Assembly (NCBI RefSeq): GCF_900156525.1
Contig: NZ_FTPS01000001.1
Span: 1,488,001-1,552,000 of the forward strand
DNA: 64,000 bases
Direction of reading: 5' to 3'
From: Pontibaca methylaminivorans
GTDB lineage: Bacteria > Pseudomonadota > Alphaproteobacteria > Rhodobacterales > Rhodobacteraceae
In this document: in pieces, positions 18,255-30,657 of the stretch
How positions within the stretch are numbered: position 1 is the first letter of the stretch
How the letters are laid out: the number at the start of each line of letters is the position of its first letter
Translations under genes and position numbers: made by a program
Notes under the pieces: model-generated
What the model saw: only the letters and a program-made list of their open reading frames with translations
What the model was told of the DNA's origin: nothing
Database searches by the model: none

Positions 18255-18862
18255 GGTGCCATCCTTTCGGCGAGCGCCCGCAGCATCCGCGCGGTCGCGC
18301 CCCAGATGTAATAGGGCCCCCAGGGAACGATGAAATAATGCCGCCGCACCCCGCGCCAGAGCCGCGATTCGATCAGGTAGTTCGCGGGATCGAGAAGGTG
18401 CGAAAGCGGCACCGAAAAGACCTCCTCGACCTCGCCGGGTTCGGGGATGATGGGGAAATCCTCGCGGATCACCGCGACCACCGGGGTCACGCGGAAACCG
18501 GTCACCGTCTCATGCGCAGGCAGGTGGCCCAGCACTTCGGCGCCCATCTCGGGCAGGCCGATTTCCTCGCGCGCCTCGCGCAGGGCGGCGGCGGTCACGT
18601 CGGGGTCGCTTTCGTCCTGCTTGCCGCCCGGAAAGGCGATCTGCCCCGGATGGTGCCGGAGCAGGGACGAGCGTTTGGTCAGGATCACGCGCGGCGCGGC
18701 CCCGTCCAGTTGCACCGGCACCAGCACGCCGGCAGGGCGCAGGATGCGCCCCGCCTCGAGCACGGTTTCGGGGTTCAGGTCGAAATCCGACGAGGGCGCA
18801 CCCGGGCGGGCAAGCGCGCGGCGCAGGGCCGATGCGGTATCGTCACTCAGCAGAGCCGTCAT
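18251..18862 (-). CDS. CoA pyrophosphatase, Nudix family
   Basis: Likely hydrolyses coenzyme A or its derivatives to phosphopantetheine and 3',5'-ADP. It has the CoA-type signature LLRHHPGQIAFPGG just before the Nudix box GGKQDESDPDVTAAALREAREEIG, with all catalytic Glu residues kept. 203 residues from ATG 18860-18862; the start overlaps the end of hslO by 20 bases. An upstream ATG (18889) lies deeper in hslO and adds only nine polar residues. Next gene: cca, 4-base overlap. Confidence 0.9.
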   Translation of the reverse strand: MTALLSDDTASALRRALARPGAPSSDFDLNPETVLEAGRILRPAGVLVPVQLDGAAPRVILTKRSSLLRHHPGQIAFPGGKQDESDPDVTAAALREAREEIGLPEMGAEVLGHLPAHETVTGFRVTPVVAVIREDFPIIPEPGEVEEVFSVPLSHLLDPANYLIESRLWRGVRRHYFIVPWGPYYIWGATARMLRALAERMAP

Positions 18863-19811
18863 GGTCGAATCCGACCGTTGCCGGATCAAGCTCGTAATGG
18901 GCGCCGCAGAACTGGCAGTCGGCGGTCACGCGCCCCGCATCCGTGGTCATGCGGCCGATGTCGCGGGCCGAATAGATCGACAGGCTCTGCCGCACGCGGG
19001 CCTCGGAACAGGTGCAGCCGAAGCGCACCGCCTGCGCGTCGAAGGCGCGCGGCTGCTCTTCGTGGAACAGGCGCACCAGAAGGTCGGTCGGCGGCAGGTC
19101 CGGGCCGATCAGTTCGTCGCGCTGCACCGTATCGAGCAGGATATTGGCGCGGTTCCAGTTCTCCATCGCATCGCCATCCAGGAGATCCTGCGCCGAGACG
19201 AGCCCGCCGGTGCCCTCGCGACTGGCCATGAGCGGCGAGGCCTTGGGCATGTGCTGGAGCATCACGCCCCCGGCGCGCCAGTTTCCGCCCTCGCGTCCGA
19301 AGCTCAGCGCGAAACGCGTCGGCAACTGTTCGGACTGGGCGAAATAGGCCTCGGCCGAATCCTTGAGCGAAGGCCCGACCAGCGGCGTGATGCCCTGATA
19401 GGGGCGCATGTCCTCGCCCTGATGGATCAGGATCGCGAAATAGCCCTCGCCAAGCTGGGCGAAGGGTTCGTTCCCGCTCAGGCGGTCGGCGTCGAAACTG
19501 GCATAGGCGCGGATATGGGCGGCCTCGCCCTCGCGCTCGGGGGCGAAGTAATCGGTCGCGATCATCCGCACCGCGCCCTTGGTCTGCACCTGCAGCGAAA
19601 GCTTCCAGCGCAGTTTGACGGTCTGGCCGATCAGCGCCGTGAGCAGCGCCATCTCGGCCACCAGCGCCTCGACCGGCGCGGGATAGGCGTGTTGCGCAAG
19701 AATTTTGCCCAGCGCGCCGTCAAGCCGCGCCACCCGGCCGCGGATGTCGGAGGCGTCGAGTTGAAAGGGCAGAACGCTGTCGTCCCATGCGAGTTTTGAT
19801 CCGAAAGTCAT
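18843..19811 (-). CDS. hslO: Hsp33 redox-regulated chaperonin
   Basis: Cytoplasmic holdase chaperone switched on by oxidation of a zinc centre. The four zinc cysteines are present as C-x-C (CTCSEARV) and C-x2-C (CQFCGAHYELD) near the C-terminus of this 322-residue protein. The N-terminal fold has LIGQTVKLRWKLSLQVQTKGAVR and the YFAQSEQLPTRFAL linker segment. The start ATG at 19809-19811 has an AAGGA site. Upstream is a heat-shock-like promoter candidate, fitting a chaperone gene. Confidence 0.95.
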   Translation of the reverse strand: MTFGSKLAWDDSVLPFQLDASDIRGRVARLDGALGKILAQHAYPAPVEALVAEMALLTALIGQTVKLRWKLSLQVQTKGAVRMIATDYFAPEREGEAAHIRAYASFDADRLSGNEPFAQLGEGYFAILIHQGEDMRPYQGITPLVGPSLKDSAEAYFAQSEQLPTRFALSFGREGGNWRAGGVMLQHMPKASPLMASREGTGGLVSAQDLLDGDAMENWNRANILLDTVQRDELIGPDLPPTDLLVRLFHEEQPRAFDAQAVRFGCTCSEARVRQSLSIYSARDIGRMTTDAGRVTADCQFCGAHYELDPATVGFDHDGSAE

Positions 19812-19849
19812 GGAAATCCTTTTTGCCGCTGAAATGGCATTTGGTCGCT

Positions 19850-19877
19850 ATATAGGCAGCGCACGCGCCGTTGAAAG
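19850..19877 (-). promoter_or_regulatory. Candidate heat-shock-type promoter of hslO
   Basis: On the minus strand CTTTCAA, a 15-base spacer and CTATAT lie about 40 bases before hslO. The -10 resembles the CTATAT/CCATAT type reported for RpoH promoters in alphaproteobacteria; the -35 is a weak match to CTTGAAA. Confidence 0.35.
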
Positions 19878-19901
19878 AGGCGCGTGGCAGAGCCGCGGGG
19901 G

Positions 19902-20504
19902 TCAGCGGCCGATGCGCGGCTCGGTCCCGGCGGCAAGGCGGGCGATATTGGCGTGGTGGCGCCCGACCACGAGCGCCGCCAGTAACAGCGACAAAAGGAA
20001 CATGTCACCGGGGCCGAGCAGCAGCACCCAGAGCGGCGAGGCAACCACCATCGCCAGCGCCCCGAGCGAAGAAATCCGCGCGATCAGCACCGTGACGAGC
20101 CAGGTGGCGCAGCAGACCACCCCGACCGGCCATGAGAGCGCCAGCCAGACGCCGATGAAGGTCGCGACCCCCTTGCCGCCGCGGAACCGCGCCCAGACCG
20201 GCCAGCAATGCCCGACCAGTGCCGCGAGCGCGGCAAGCTGCGCCGCCGCCTCGCCGGCGAATGCGGCCGCCAGCCAGACCGCGACCGTGCCCTTGGCTGC
20301 GTCGAGCAGCAGCGTCGCCGCCGCCGCACCCTTGCTGCCGGTGCGCAGCACATTGGTCGCGCCGGTGTTGCCGGAGCCGATCGCGCGAAGGTTGCCGAGC
20401 CCGAGCATGCGCGTGAGCAGCAGACCGAAGGGCACCGAGCCGAGCCCGTAAGCGATCAGCCCCCAGAGGATCAGTTGCAGAAGGGTCGCATCCATCACGG
20501 GCAT
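19902..20504 (-). CDS. plsY: Glycerol-3-phosphate acyltransferase PlsY
   Basis: Inner-membrane enzyme that transfers acyl from acyl-phosphate to glycerol-3-phosphate, the first step of phospholipid synthesis. A 200-residue polytopic protein with the family motifs GSVPFG, GSGNTGATNVLR and FRGGKGVATFIG. About five membrane segments are visible. The start at 20502-20504 (or three codons later) lies 15 bases downstream of pyrC' on the same strand, so it is probably in the pyrB-pyrC' operon. Confidence 0.96.
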   Translation of the reverse strand: MPVMDATLLQLILWGLIAYGLGSVPFGLLLTRMLGLGNLRAIGSGNTGATNVLRTGSKGAAAATLLLDAAKGTVAVWLAAAFAGEAAAQLAALAALVGHCWPVWARFRGGKGVATFIGVWLALSWPVGVVCCATWLVTVLIARISSLGALAMVVASPLWVLLLGPGDMFLLSLLLAALVVGRHHANIARLAAGTEPRIGR

Positions 20505-20519
20505 GGCATTACCGGCATG

Positions 20520-21806
20520 TCAGGGCCTCTGATAGACGGTGCGGCCGGCGACCAGCGTCGCAAGCACCCGCCCCTGCAGGCGCGCCCCGTCAAAGGGCGT
20601 GTTGCGCGATTTGCTGTGCAGCGTCTCGCGGTCCAGGACGAAGGGCGCGTCCGCGTCGAACACCACAAGGTCCGCAGGCGCACCGCTCGCAAGCCGCCCC
20701 GAAGGCAGCCCGAGGCGGCGCGCCGGATTGAGCGCCAGCGCCCGGAACAGCGCCGGCAGGGAAATCTGCCCGCCATGGACAAGGCGCAGCGCCGCCGGCA
20801 GCAGCGTTTCCAGCGCCACCGCGCCGCTTGCGGCCTCTTCATAGGGCAGGCGCTTGGATTCCTCGTCCTGCGGCGTGTGCATGGAACTGATGATGTCGAT
20901 CAGCCCCTCGCGCAGCGCCTCGACCACGGCAAGACGATCGTCTTCCGCCCGCAGCGGCGGCTTCAGCTTGAAGAAGGTGCGATAGTCGGCCACGTCGAAT
21001 TCGTTGAGCGTCAGGTGATGAATGCCGGTGCCGGCGGTGATGTCGAGCCCGTTTCGCCGGGCGCGCGCCAGCGCGGGCAGGGCGCGGGCGGTGGTGATCT
21101 GGTCGGCGTGATAGCGCGCGCGCGTCATCTCGATCAGGGCGATGTCGCGGTCGAGCCCCATGCGCTCGGCCATGGGCGAAACGGCGGGCAGGCCGTAGAG
21201 GCTTGCGAACTTTCCCGAGGTGGCGGCGGCGCCGCGCGACAGGCCGGGTTCCTGCGGATGGGCCATGACCAGCGCCCCGCAGGAGCGCGCATAGGCGAGC
21301 GCCCGCGCAAAGACCCGCGTGTCGGAAACCACGTGGTCGCAATCGGTAAACGCCACCGCGCCGGCATCCATGAGAAAGCCGATCTCGGTCATCTCGCGCC
21401 CCTGCCGGCCCTTGGTCAGCGCGGCCATGGGCAGCACATTGACCGGGGCGGCGGCATTGGCGCGCCGGCGCACGAATTCGAGCGTTTCGGGCGTGTCGAT
21501 CGCCGGGATCGTGTCGGGCCGGGTCACGATGGTCGTGACCCCGCCCGCCGCGGCGGCAAGCCCGGCCGAGCCGTAGGATTCCTTGTGCCGCTCGCCCGGT
21601 TCGCAGACCTTGACGCCGATATCGACGATCCCCGGCGCAAGGCAATGGCCGGCGCAGTCGATAATGGTGGCGCCCTCGGGCGCGGGGTCTTGCGGCGCGC
21701 CCCGGCCCTCGATCAGGCCCCCGCGCACAAGCAGGCTGCCCAGGGTGTCGCTTCCGGCCTCGGGGTCGATCAGGCGGGCGTTGCGGAACAGGATCGGCGC
21801 GCTCAT
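20520..21806 (-). CDS. pyrX: Dihydroorotase-like protein PyrC', probably non-catalytic
   Basis: A 428-residue amidohydrolase-fold homologue of dihydroorotase (third step of pyrimidine synthesis). The general fold is clear ([36 protein letters not shown]). But the metal-binding HxH of true dihydroorotases is replaced: the [14 protein letters not shown] segment has Gly and Lys where histidines belong, and the catalytic Asp of the usual TDHAPH motif is lost in [12 protein letters not shown]. This pattern matches the inactive PyrC' that supports aspartate transcarbamoylase in some bacteria. The partner pyrB is directly upstream with a 4-base overlap, which supports a structural role. A catalytic pyrC should exist elsewhere. 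Confidence 0.85.
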   Translation of the reverse strand: MSAPILFRNARLIDPEAGSDTLGSLLVRGGLIEGRGAPQDPAPEGATIIDCAGHCLAPGIVDIGVKVCEPGERHKESYGSAGLAAAAGGVTTIVTRPDTIPAIDTPETLEFVRRRANAAAPVNVLPMAALTKGRQGREMTEIGFLMDAGAVAFTDCDHVVSDTRVFARALAYARSCGALVMAHPQEPGLSRGAAATSGKFASLYGLPAVSPMAERMGLDRDIALIEMTRARYHADQITTARALPALARARRNGLDITAGTGIHHLTLNEFDVADYRTFFKLKPPLRAEDDRLAVVEALREGLIDIISSMHTPQDEESKRLPYEEAASGAVALETLLPAALRLVHGGQISLPALFRALALNPARRLGLPSGRLASGAPADLVVFDADAPFVLDRETLHSKSRNTPFDGARLQGRVLATLVAGRTVYQRP

Positions 21807-22762
21807 TGGCCGGCCTCCGCTTCCGCTCTGGCGCCGGCGCGCAGGTTGCGGGCCAGCAGTTCCATTGCCGCCATGCGCACCGCGACCCCCATTTCGACCT
21901 GATCCTTGATGACGCTGCGGTTGATGTCGTCGGCAAGCGTGCCGTCGATCTCGACGCCCCGGTTCATCGGCCCCGGGTGCATGACGATGGCATCGGGTTT
22001 CGCCAGCGCAAGCTTTTCCGCATCAAGCCCGTAACGGTGATAATATTCGCGCTCGCTCGGGATGAAGCCGCCGTCCATGCGTTCCTTCTGCAGGCGCAGC
22101 ATCATCACCACATCGACCCCGGCAAGCCCCTCGGCCATGTTCTCGAACACCTCGACCCCGAATTCGCCGATCCCGGCGGGCATGAGCGTCGGCGGGCCGA
22201 TCAGGCGGATGCGGTTTTCCATCTTGCCGAGCAGGAGGATATTGCTGCGCGCCACCCGCGAATGGGCGATGTCGCCGCAGATGGCGACGCTCAGACGATG
22301 CAGCCGCCCCTTGGCGCGGCGGATCGTGAGCGCATCCAGCAGGGCCTGCGTCGGATGTTCGTGCCGCCCGTCGCCGGCGTTCAGCACCGCGCAGTTCACC
22401 TTCTGCGCCAGCAGATCCACCGCTCCCGACTGCGGATGGCGCACCACCAGCAGATCGGGGCGCATGGCGTTCAAGGTCAGCGCCGTGTCGATCAGCGTTT
22501 CGCCCTTCTTCACGCTGCTGGCCTGCATGGCCATGCTCATCACGTCGGCGCCAAGGCGCATCCCGGCGAGTTCGAAACTCGCCTGGGTGCGGGTCGAGTT
22601 TTCGAAGAACATGTTGATCTGGGTGAGCCCGGCCAGCACGTCCGAATGTTTCGCGGGCTGACGGTTCAGCGTCACATATCGCTCGGCCAGGTCGAGAACC
22701 GTCACGATGTCATCCGGGGAAAGGTGCTCGATCCCCAGAAGATGGCGGTGGGCGAAGGTCAT
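21803..22762 (-). CDS. pyrB: Aspartate carbamoyltransferase catalytic subunit
   Basis: Condenses carbamoyl phosphate and aspartate, step two of pyrimidine synthesis. The carbamoyl phosphate site [16 protein letters not shown] and the later [28 protein letters not shown] and [12 protein letters not shown] segments are intact, so this copy should be active. The start ATG at 22760-22762 follows a GGAG site with 8-base spacing; the ATG 30 bases upstream has none. 319 residues. It overlaps the start of pyrC' by 4 bases, consistent with a PyrB-PyrC' complex. Confidence 0.95.
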   Translation of the reverse strand: MTFAHRHLLGIEHLSPDDIVTVLDLAERYVTLNRQPAKHSDVLAGLTQINMFFENSTRTQASFELAGMRLGADVMSMAMQASSVKKGETLIDTALTLNAMRPDLLVVRHPQSGAVDLLAQKVNCAVLNAGDGRHEHPTQALLDALTIRRAKGRLHRLSVAICGDIAHSRVARSNILLLGKMENRIRLIGPPTLMPAGIGEFGVEVFENMAEGLAGVDVVMMLRLQKERMDGGFIPSEREYYHRYGLDAEKLALAKPDAIVMHPGPMNRGVEIDGTLADDINRSVIKDQVEMGVAVRMAAMELLARNLRAGARAEAEAGQ

Positions 22763-22894
22763 CCGAAGGGCTCCGGCGCGGGCTTGCGTCATCCGCGGTT
22801 ATAGGAACGGGCGCCTGACGGGGCAATAGGGCGCACCATTCCCGGCACCCGCGCGCGGCCCTGCCGCTTTCCGAGCGCGCAAGGCAGGGCTATC

Positions 22895-23710
22895 ATGACG
22901 GGTATGGAATCGAGACTCGACCCGGAAATCGCGCGCGCGCTGCTGGAATGGCAGTTCGACATGGGCGTTGTCGATGCGATCGGCGACGCGCCGATTGATC
23001 GTCGCGGCCTGCCCGGGACGCCCCCCGGGGCCGCGCGGTCCGGCCCAATCGCCGCCGCCCGGCCGCCCGCCCGCGATCCGGGGCCTGCCGCGGGGGACGA
23101 GCCCGCGTCCGAATCCGAAACGTCGCCGCTGGCGGTGGCGGAACGTGCCGCCGCGGATGCGCGCAGCCTCGATGACCTTCGCGCGGCGCTTGCGGCTTTC
23201 GAGGGTTGCGAGTTGAAGAAAGGCGCGCGCAATCTTGTCTTTGCGGACGGGACCGCGCCGGCGCCGGTGATGATCGTCGGCGAGGCACCGGGGCGCGACG
23301 AGGACCGCGAGGGCCGCCCCTTTGTCGGTCAGGCCGGAAAGCTTCTCGACCGGATGCTGGCCGAGATCGGGCTGTCACGGCAGGAAAACGTCTATATCAC
23401 CAATGTCCTGCCCTGGCGTCCGCCGCAGAACCGCACCCCGACCCGTGAGGAAATCGCGATGCTGCTGCCCTTTCTGCGCCGCCATGTCGAACTGGTCGCG
23501 CCCGAGGTGATCGTGGCGATGGGCAACACCAGCATTCAGGCGCTGCTGGGCAAGACCGGCATCACCAAGCTGCGCGGACAGTGGACCGAGGCGCTGGGCC
23601 GCCCGCTGCTGCCGATGCTGCACCCGGCCTATCTGCTGCGCAATCCGATCGCCAAGCGCGAGACCTGGGCCGATCTGCTGTCGCTGTGGGCGCATCTGCA
23701 CGGCGCCTGA
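22895..23710 (+). CDS. Uracil-DNA glycosylase, family 4-like, without the full Fe-S ligand set
   Basis: Predicted base-excision repair enzyme removing uracil from DNA. 271 residues: an N-terminal Pro/Ala-rich region (to about 95), then the glycosylase domain. Active-site motifs are kept: [20 protein letters not shown] (129 onward), [11 protein letters not shown] (170-180) and HPAYLLRN (243 onward). Family 4 enzymes normally bind [4Fe-4S] through four cysteines; here only Cys105 is left at the first site, and the positions in the WRPP and helix segments are Trp174 and hydrophobic residues. It may be an Fe-S-free variant. Divergent from pyrB, with 130 bases between. Confidence 0.85.
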   Translation: MTGMESRLDPEIARALLEWQFDMGVVDAIGDAPIDRRGLPGTPPGAARSGPIAAARPPARDPGPAAGDEPASESETSPLAVAERAAADARSLDDLRAALAAFEGCELKKGARNLVFADGTAPAPVMIVGEAPGRDEDREGRPFVGQAGKLLDRMLAEIGLSRQENVYITNVLPWRPPQNRTPTREEIAMLLPFLRRHVELVAPEVIVAMGNTSIQALLGKTGITKLRGQWTEALGRPLLPMLHPAYLLRNPIAKRETWADLLSLWAHLHGA

Positions 23711-23739
23711 ACACGGAACACCGAAAGGAACACGAATCC

Positions 23740-24282
23740 ATGGCCGGACTTGACGAAAGCCGCCCCTTCATCCCGGTGCGCATTGCCGTGCTCACCGTCT
23801 CGGACAGCCGCGATCTGGCGCAGGACCGCTCGGGGCAGATCCTGGCCGACCGGCTGCAGGCGGCGGGCCATTCGCTGGCCGACCGCCGCATCATTCCCGA
23901 CGAGCGCGAAGAGATCGCGGCGCAGCTTCGCGCATGGATCGCGGATCCGGGGGTGGATGCGGTGATTTCGACCGGCGGCACCGGGCTGACCGGGCGCGAT
24001 GTCACGATCGAGGCGCATCGCGACGTCTATGAAAAGGAGATCACGGCCTTTTCCGTCGCCTTCACCGTGATCTCGATGGAAAAGATCGGCACCAGCGCGA
24101 TCCAGAGCCGCGCGACCGCGGGCGTTGCCGGGGGCACCTATCTGTTCGCGCTGCCCGGCAGCCCCGGCGCCTGCAAGGATGCCTGGGACGGGATCCTCGC
24201 GCGGCAGCTCGATTACCGGCACATGCCCTGCAATTTCGTCGAGATCATGCCGCGGCTTGATGAAAAACTGCGACGGAAATAG
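23740..24282 (+). CDS. moaB: Molybdenum cofactor biosynthesis protein MoaB
   Basis: Molybdopterin adenylyltransferase-like protein of 180 residues. It has the MoCF_biosynth fold motifs VLTVSDSR near the N-terminus, STGGTGLTGRDVT (77-89) and LFALPGSPGACKDAW (135-149). The start ATG at 23740 has an AAAGGA site; it lies 29 bases after the glycosylase stop, so the two genes may be co-transcribed. The rest of the molybdenum genes in this window (mobA, mobB, moeA) are 14 kb away. Confidence 0.94.
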   Translation: MAGLDESRPFIPVRIAVLTVSDSRDLAQDRSGQILADRLQAAGHSLADRRIIPDEREEIAAQLRAWIADPGVDAVISTGGTGLTGRDVTIEAHRDVYEKEITAFSVAFTVISMEKIGTSAIQSRATAGVAGGTYLFALPGSPGACKDAWDGILARQLDYRHMPCNFVEIMPRLDEKLRRK

Positions 24283-24357
24283 CCGGCTGCTGCGTTAAGA
24301 CAGGTAGCAGGGCCCGCGAACGCGGGCGCGAGGGGCAGATCTGCGGGCGAATCCGGC

Positions 24358-25827
24358 ATGCGTTTTCTGAGACAAGGCCTGTTTGGCGTTTTTCTGGCGG
24401 GGCTTGTGCTCGCGCTGCTGCTGTTTGCCGGACAACTGGTGGTGGGCGCGATCCAGAGCCGCCTGTCGGCCACGCCGCATCAGCCGCCGTCGCGCGAACG
24501 GGAATTCACCGTGAATGTGCAGACCGCCGCTCTGGGCGACGCGGTGCCGATCCTGCGTGCCTATGGCGAGGTGCAGAGCCGCCGCACGCTTGAACTGCGC
24601 ACCGCCGTCGGCGGGCGGGTGATCGAACTGGCCGATGCTTTCGAGGAAGGCGGCGCGGTCAGGGCCGGGGAGGTTCTGCTGCGTATCGACCCGGCCGATG
24701 CCCAGGCCGAGGTCGATCGCGCCGAAAGTGACCTGATGGATGCGCGCTTCGAGGTGCGCGACGCCGAGCGCGGGCTTGAACTTGCCGAGGCCGAACTCGC
24801 CGCCGCCGAGGATCAGGCAGAGTTGCAGAACCGGGCCGCCGACCGGCAGCGCGACCTGCAGGAACGCGGCGTCGGCAGCACCGCGCAGGTGGAGGCCGCC
24901 GATCTTGCCGCCGCCGCCGCGCGCCAGTCGGCGCTGGCCCGGCGCCAGGCGCTGGCGCAGGCCGAGGCGCGGATCGACCAGGCGCAGACGCAACTGTCCC
25001 GCAGCGAGGTCGCCCTTGCCGAGGCGCAGCGCAACCTGCGCGAAACCACGGTGAGCGCCGGCTTCGACGGCACGCTTTCGGATGTGACCCTGGTCGAGGG
25101 GCGGCTCGTCACCGCCAACGAACAGCTTGCGATGCTGGTGGACCCGGATGCGCTCGAGGTCGCCTTTCGGGTCTCGACGGCGCAATACGCGCGCCTGCTC
25201 GACGATTCGGGCCGGCTGATTGCCGCCCCGCTCACCGTCGCGCTCGAGGCGGCGGGGGTGGAGCTTACGGCAAGCGGGCAGATCAGCCGCGACGGCGCGG
25301 TGAGCGGCGAAGGGCAGTCGGGGCGGCTGCTTTTTGCCCGGCTCGACGATCCGCGCGGTTTCAAGCCTGGCGATTTCGTCACCGTCCGGGTCGAGGAGCC
25401 CGCGATCGCGCAGGTCGCGCGCCTGCCGGCCTCGGCCTATGACGCGGCAAGCCGCACGGTGCTGGTGCTTGGCGACGACAACCGCCTGCAGGCGCTCGAG
25501 GTCACGCTGATGCACCGGCAGGGCAACGAGGTGCTGCTCGCGGGTGCGGAACTGGACGGACAGGAGGTCGTCATCGGGCGCACGCCGCTGCTGGGCGAAG
25601 GAATCCGGGTGCGGCCGCTGCGCGACAATGGCGCCGACCCGTCCGGGGATGGCCGCGAACAGGCCATGCTGGAGTTGAGCGCCGAGCGGCGGGCCGAGCT
25701 TGTCGCCATGATCGAGGCCGATGCCACATTGGCCGAGGACGATCGCGCCCGGCTTCTCGCGCAGCTTGACGCGCCCGCGGTGCCGGCCGCGGTGGTGCGG
25801 CGCATCGAGCGCGAACGGGGAGGCTGA
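24358..25827 (+). CDS. RND efflux periplasmic adaptor (membrane fusion protein)
   Basis: Links the inner-membrane RND pump to an outer-membrane channel. A 489-residue protein with one N-terminal membrane anchor (FLRQGLFGVFLAGLVLALLLFAGQLVVG), a lipoyl-like half (LELRTAVGGRVIELADAFEEGGAVRAGEVLLRIDP), a long Glu/Ala-rich coiled coil (about 120-225), the returning lipoyl half (ETTVSAGFDGTLSD) and a beta-barrel domain. The C-terminal 60 residues are charged and helical, longer than usual. Stop and next start are 8 bases apart, so it forms an operon with the pump. No outer-membrane component follows. Confidence 0.92.
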   Translation: MRFLRQGLFGVFLAGLVLALLLFAGQLVVGAIQSRLSATPHQPPSREREFTVNVQTAALGDAVPILRAYGEVQSRRTLELRTAVGGRVIELADAFEEGGAVRAGEVLLRIDPADAQAEVDRAESDLMDARFEVRDAERGLELAEAELAAAEDQAELQNRAADRQRDLQERGVGSTAQVEAADLAAAAARQSALARRQALAQAEARIDQAQTQLSRSEVALAEAQRNLRETTVSAGFDGTLSDVTLVEGRLVTANEQLAMLVDPDALEVAFRVSTAQYARLLDDSGRLIAAPLTVALEAAGVELTASGQISRDGAVSGEGQSGRLLFARLDDPRGFKPGDFVTVRVEEPAIAQVARLPASAYDAASRTVLVLGDDNRLQALEVTLMHRQGNEVLLAGAELDGQEVVIGRTPLLGEGIRVRPLRDNGADPSGDGREQAMLELSAERRAELVAMIEADATLAEDDRARLLAQLDAPAVPAAVVRRIERERGG

Positions 25828-25835
25828 GAGCTTTG

Positions 25836-29207
<3,372 letters not shown>

Positions 29208-29631
29208 TCGATGCGGGCAAGCGCAAGCATTGCCAGTTCCTCCACCCGGTCGCTGGCGGGGAGCGCGCCCGCCCGCAGGTCGCCGGGTGTGACGAAGGCG
29301 GCGTCGAGCGCGTCATCCGCCGCCACCGGCTCGCCCGCTTCGCAGCGGCAGAGCACCGCCGCCAGCAGGTAATGGGCGGTGAGCGTGCCGCCGGGATCGC
29401 GGTGGATCACGTCGATATTGGTCAGATATTCGACCGCCTCGCCGCGCAGGCCGGTTTCCTCGCGCAGTTCGCGCACCGCGGCGGCAAGCGCGGTTTCGCC
29501 CGGTTCCACATGACCGCCGGGAAAGCCCCACCGCCCCGCGTCGGGCGGATTGCGCCGGCGCACCAGCAGCACGCGCCGCCCGCGCACCACCACCGCGAGC
29601 GCCGCAAGCCGCGGCATCGGCAGCGCCGGGG

Positions 29632-30522
29632 TCATTCCCCGCTGCAGCCCCGGATGTCGGCGGCCTGCGCACCGCCGAAGACGGTGATGCGGATCTTCGA
29701 GCGGTCGAGTGCGAGCCCCTCGCCCGTCTCGTCGATGAATTCGGTCGAGGTGACAAGCTGCGGGCCCTCGCGCCGGGTCTCGGCCTGCCCGGCCCAGACG
29801 CCGGGGACACCGGGTTCGATCACCGCGACCTCGCTGCCGGTGGAGGGCGGCGGCAGGTCGATGCGCGCGGTCAGGCGGATGCCGTCCTGCGTCGGCTGCA
29901 TGGAACAGCTTGCCCCGGTCACGCCCGCCTCCCGGGCGGTGGAGGGGCGGTCGGCCAGTGCGGCGACGATCTGCGGGTCGCGCGGAGCGGCCGCGTCGAG
30001 CGCCTGGTCGAAGCTTACGTTGCCGGGGATGCAGATGTCGCTGCACAGGCCCAGATCCATCCGCCCGGCAAGGCGCACGTCCTGATCCGCATGTTCCGGC
30101 GTGATCTCGACCGGCAGCACCAGCCGGTCGGCATAGCCGAAGGAGCGATAGCCGCTTTGTTCGAACACCATCGGAGTCGGCCAGTGGATCTGCACCTGGC
30201 CGAGATTCTGCGATCCGCTCCAGTCGAAGCGCGGCGGAATCCCGGCCTCTCCCGGGCTGCGCCAGTAGGTTTTCCAGCCCTCCGCCAGAGTGAGTTCGAG
30301 CGCTGCCATCCGCGTTCCCTCCGCGGTGGTGCCGCCGTCGAGAACGCGCAGGCGCACCAGCCGATCCGGGTCGGGAATCGCGGATTGCGCCGCGGCCGGG
30401 GCGGCGGTGAGCAGCAGCGCGAGCACCATGACAAACGACGCGGCAAAGGCCATGACGGCGGGGAAAGCCGGCGATGCGGTCAGCGCGGTCGCGGGCGTGT
30501 GTCGGGGAGCAGGTTCTGTCAT
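29632..30522 (-). CDS. DsbD alpha-domain protein, periplasmic, without the membrane or thioredoxin parts
   Basis: A 296-residue protein with an N-terminal hydrophobic segment (FPAVMAFAASFVMVLALLLTAAPAAAQS) acting as signal peptide, and an immunoglobulin-like domain related to the N-terminal redox domain of DsbD (thiol-disulfide interchange). The redox pair is visible as C-x3-C in GLCSDICIPGNVSF. No transmembrane core or thioredoxin domain follows, so electrons must come from a separate protein (ScsB/CcdA-like), an inference. The ATG at 30520-30522 is the first reasonable start; a later ATG at 30453 would also give a signal peptide. Overlaps the Nudix gene by 4 bases. Confidence 0.82.
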   Translation of the reverse strand: MTEPAPRHTPATALTASPAFPAVMAFAASFVMVLALLLTAAPAAAQSAIPDPDRLVRLRVLDGGTTAEGTRMAALELTLAEGWKTYWRSPGEAGIPPRFDWSGSQNLGQVQIHWPTPMVFEQSGYRSFGYADRLVLPVEITPEHADQDVRLAGRMDLGLCSDICIPGNVSFDQALDAAAPRDPQIVAALADRPSTAREAGVTGASCSMQPTQDGIRLTARIDLPPPSTGSEVAVIEPGVPGVWAGQAETRREGPQLVTSTEFIDETGEGLALDRSKIRITVFGGAQAADIRGCSGE

Positions 30523-30657
30523 GACGCCATTGATGCGCCCGTGCCCGGACCGGAGCAAGTCACGTTCGGGTCATGGCATCGTGTCGCGCGACATGCCCCT
30601 TGCACGGGACAGCCGGCACCGCCATGCTGGAGGCGCGGTAGAATTCAGGCAGGAAAG

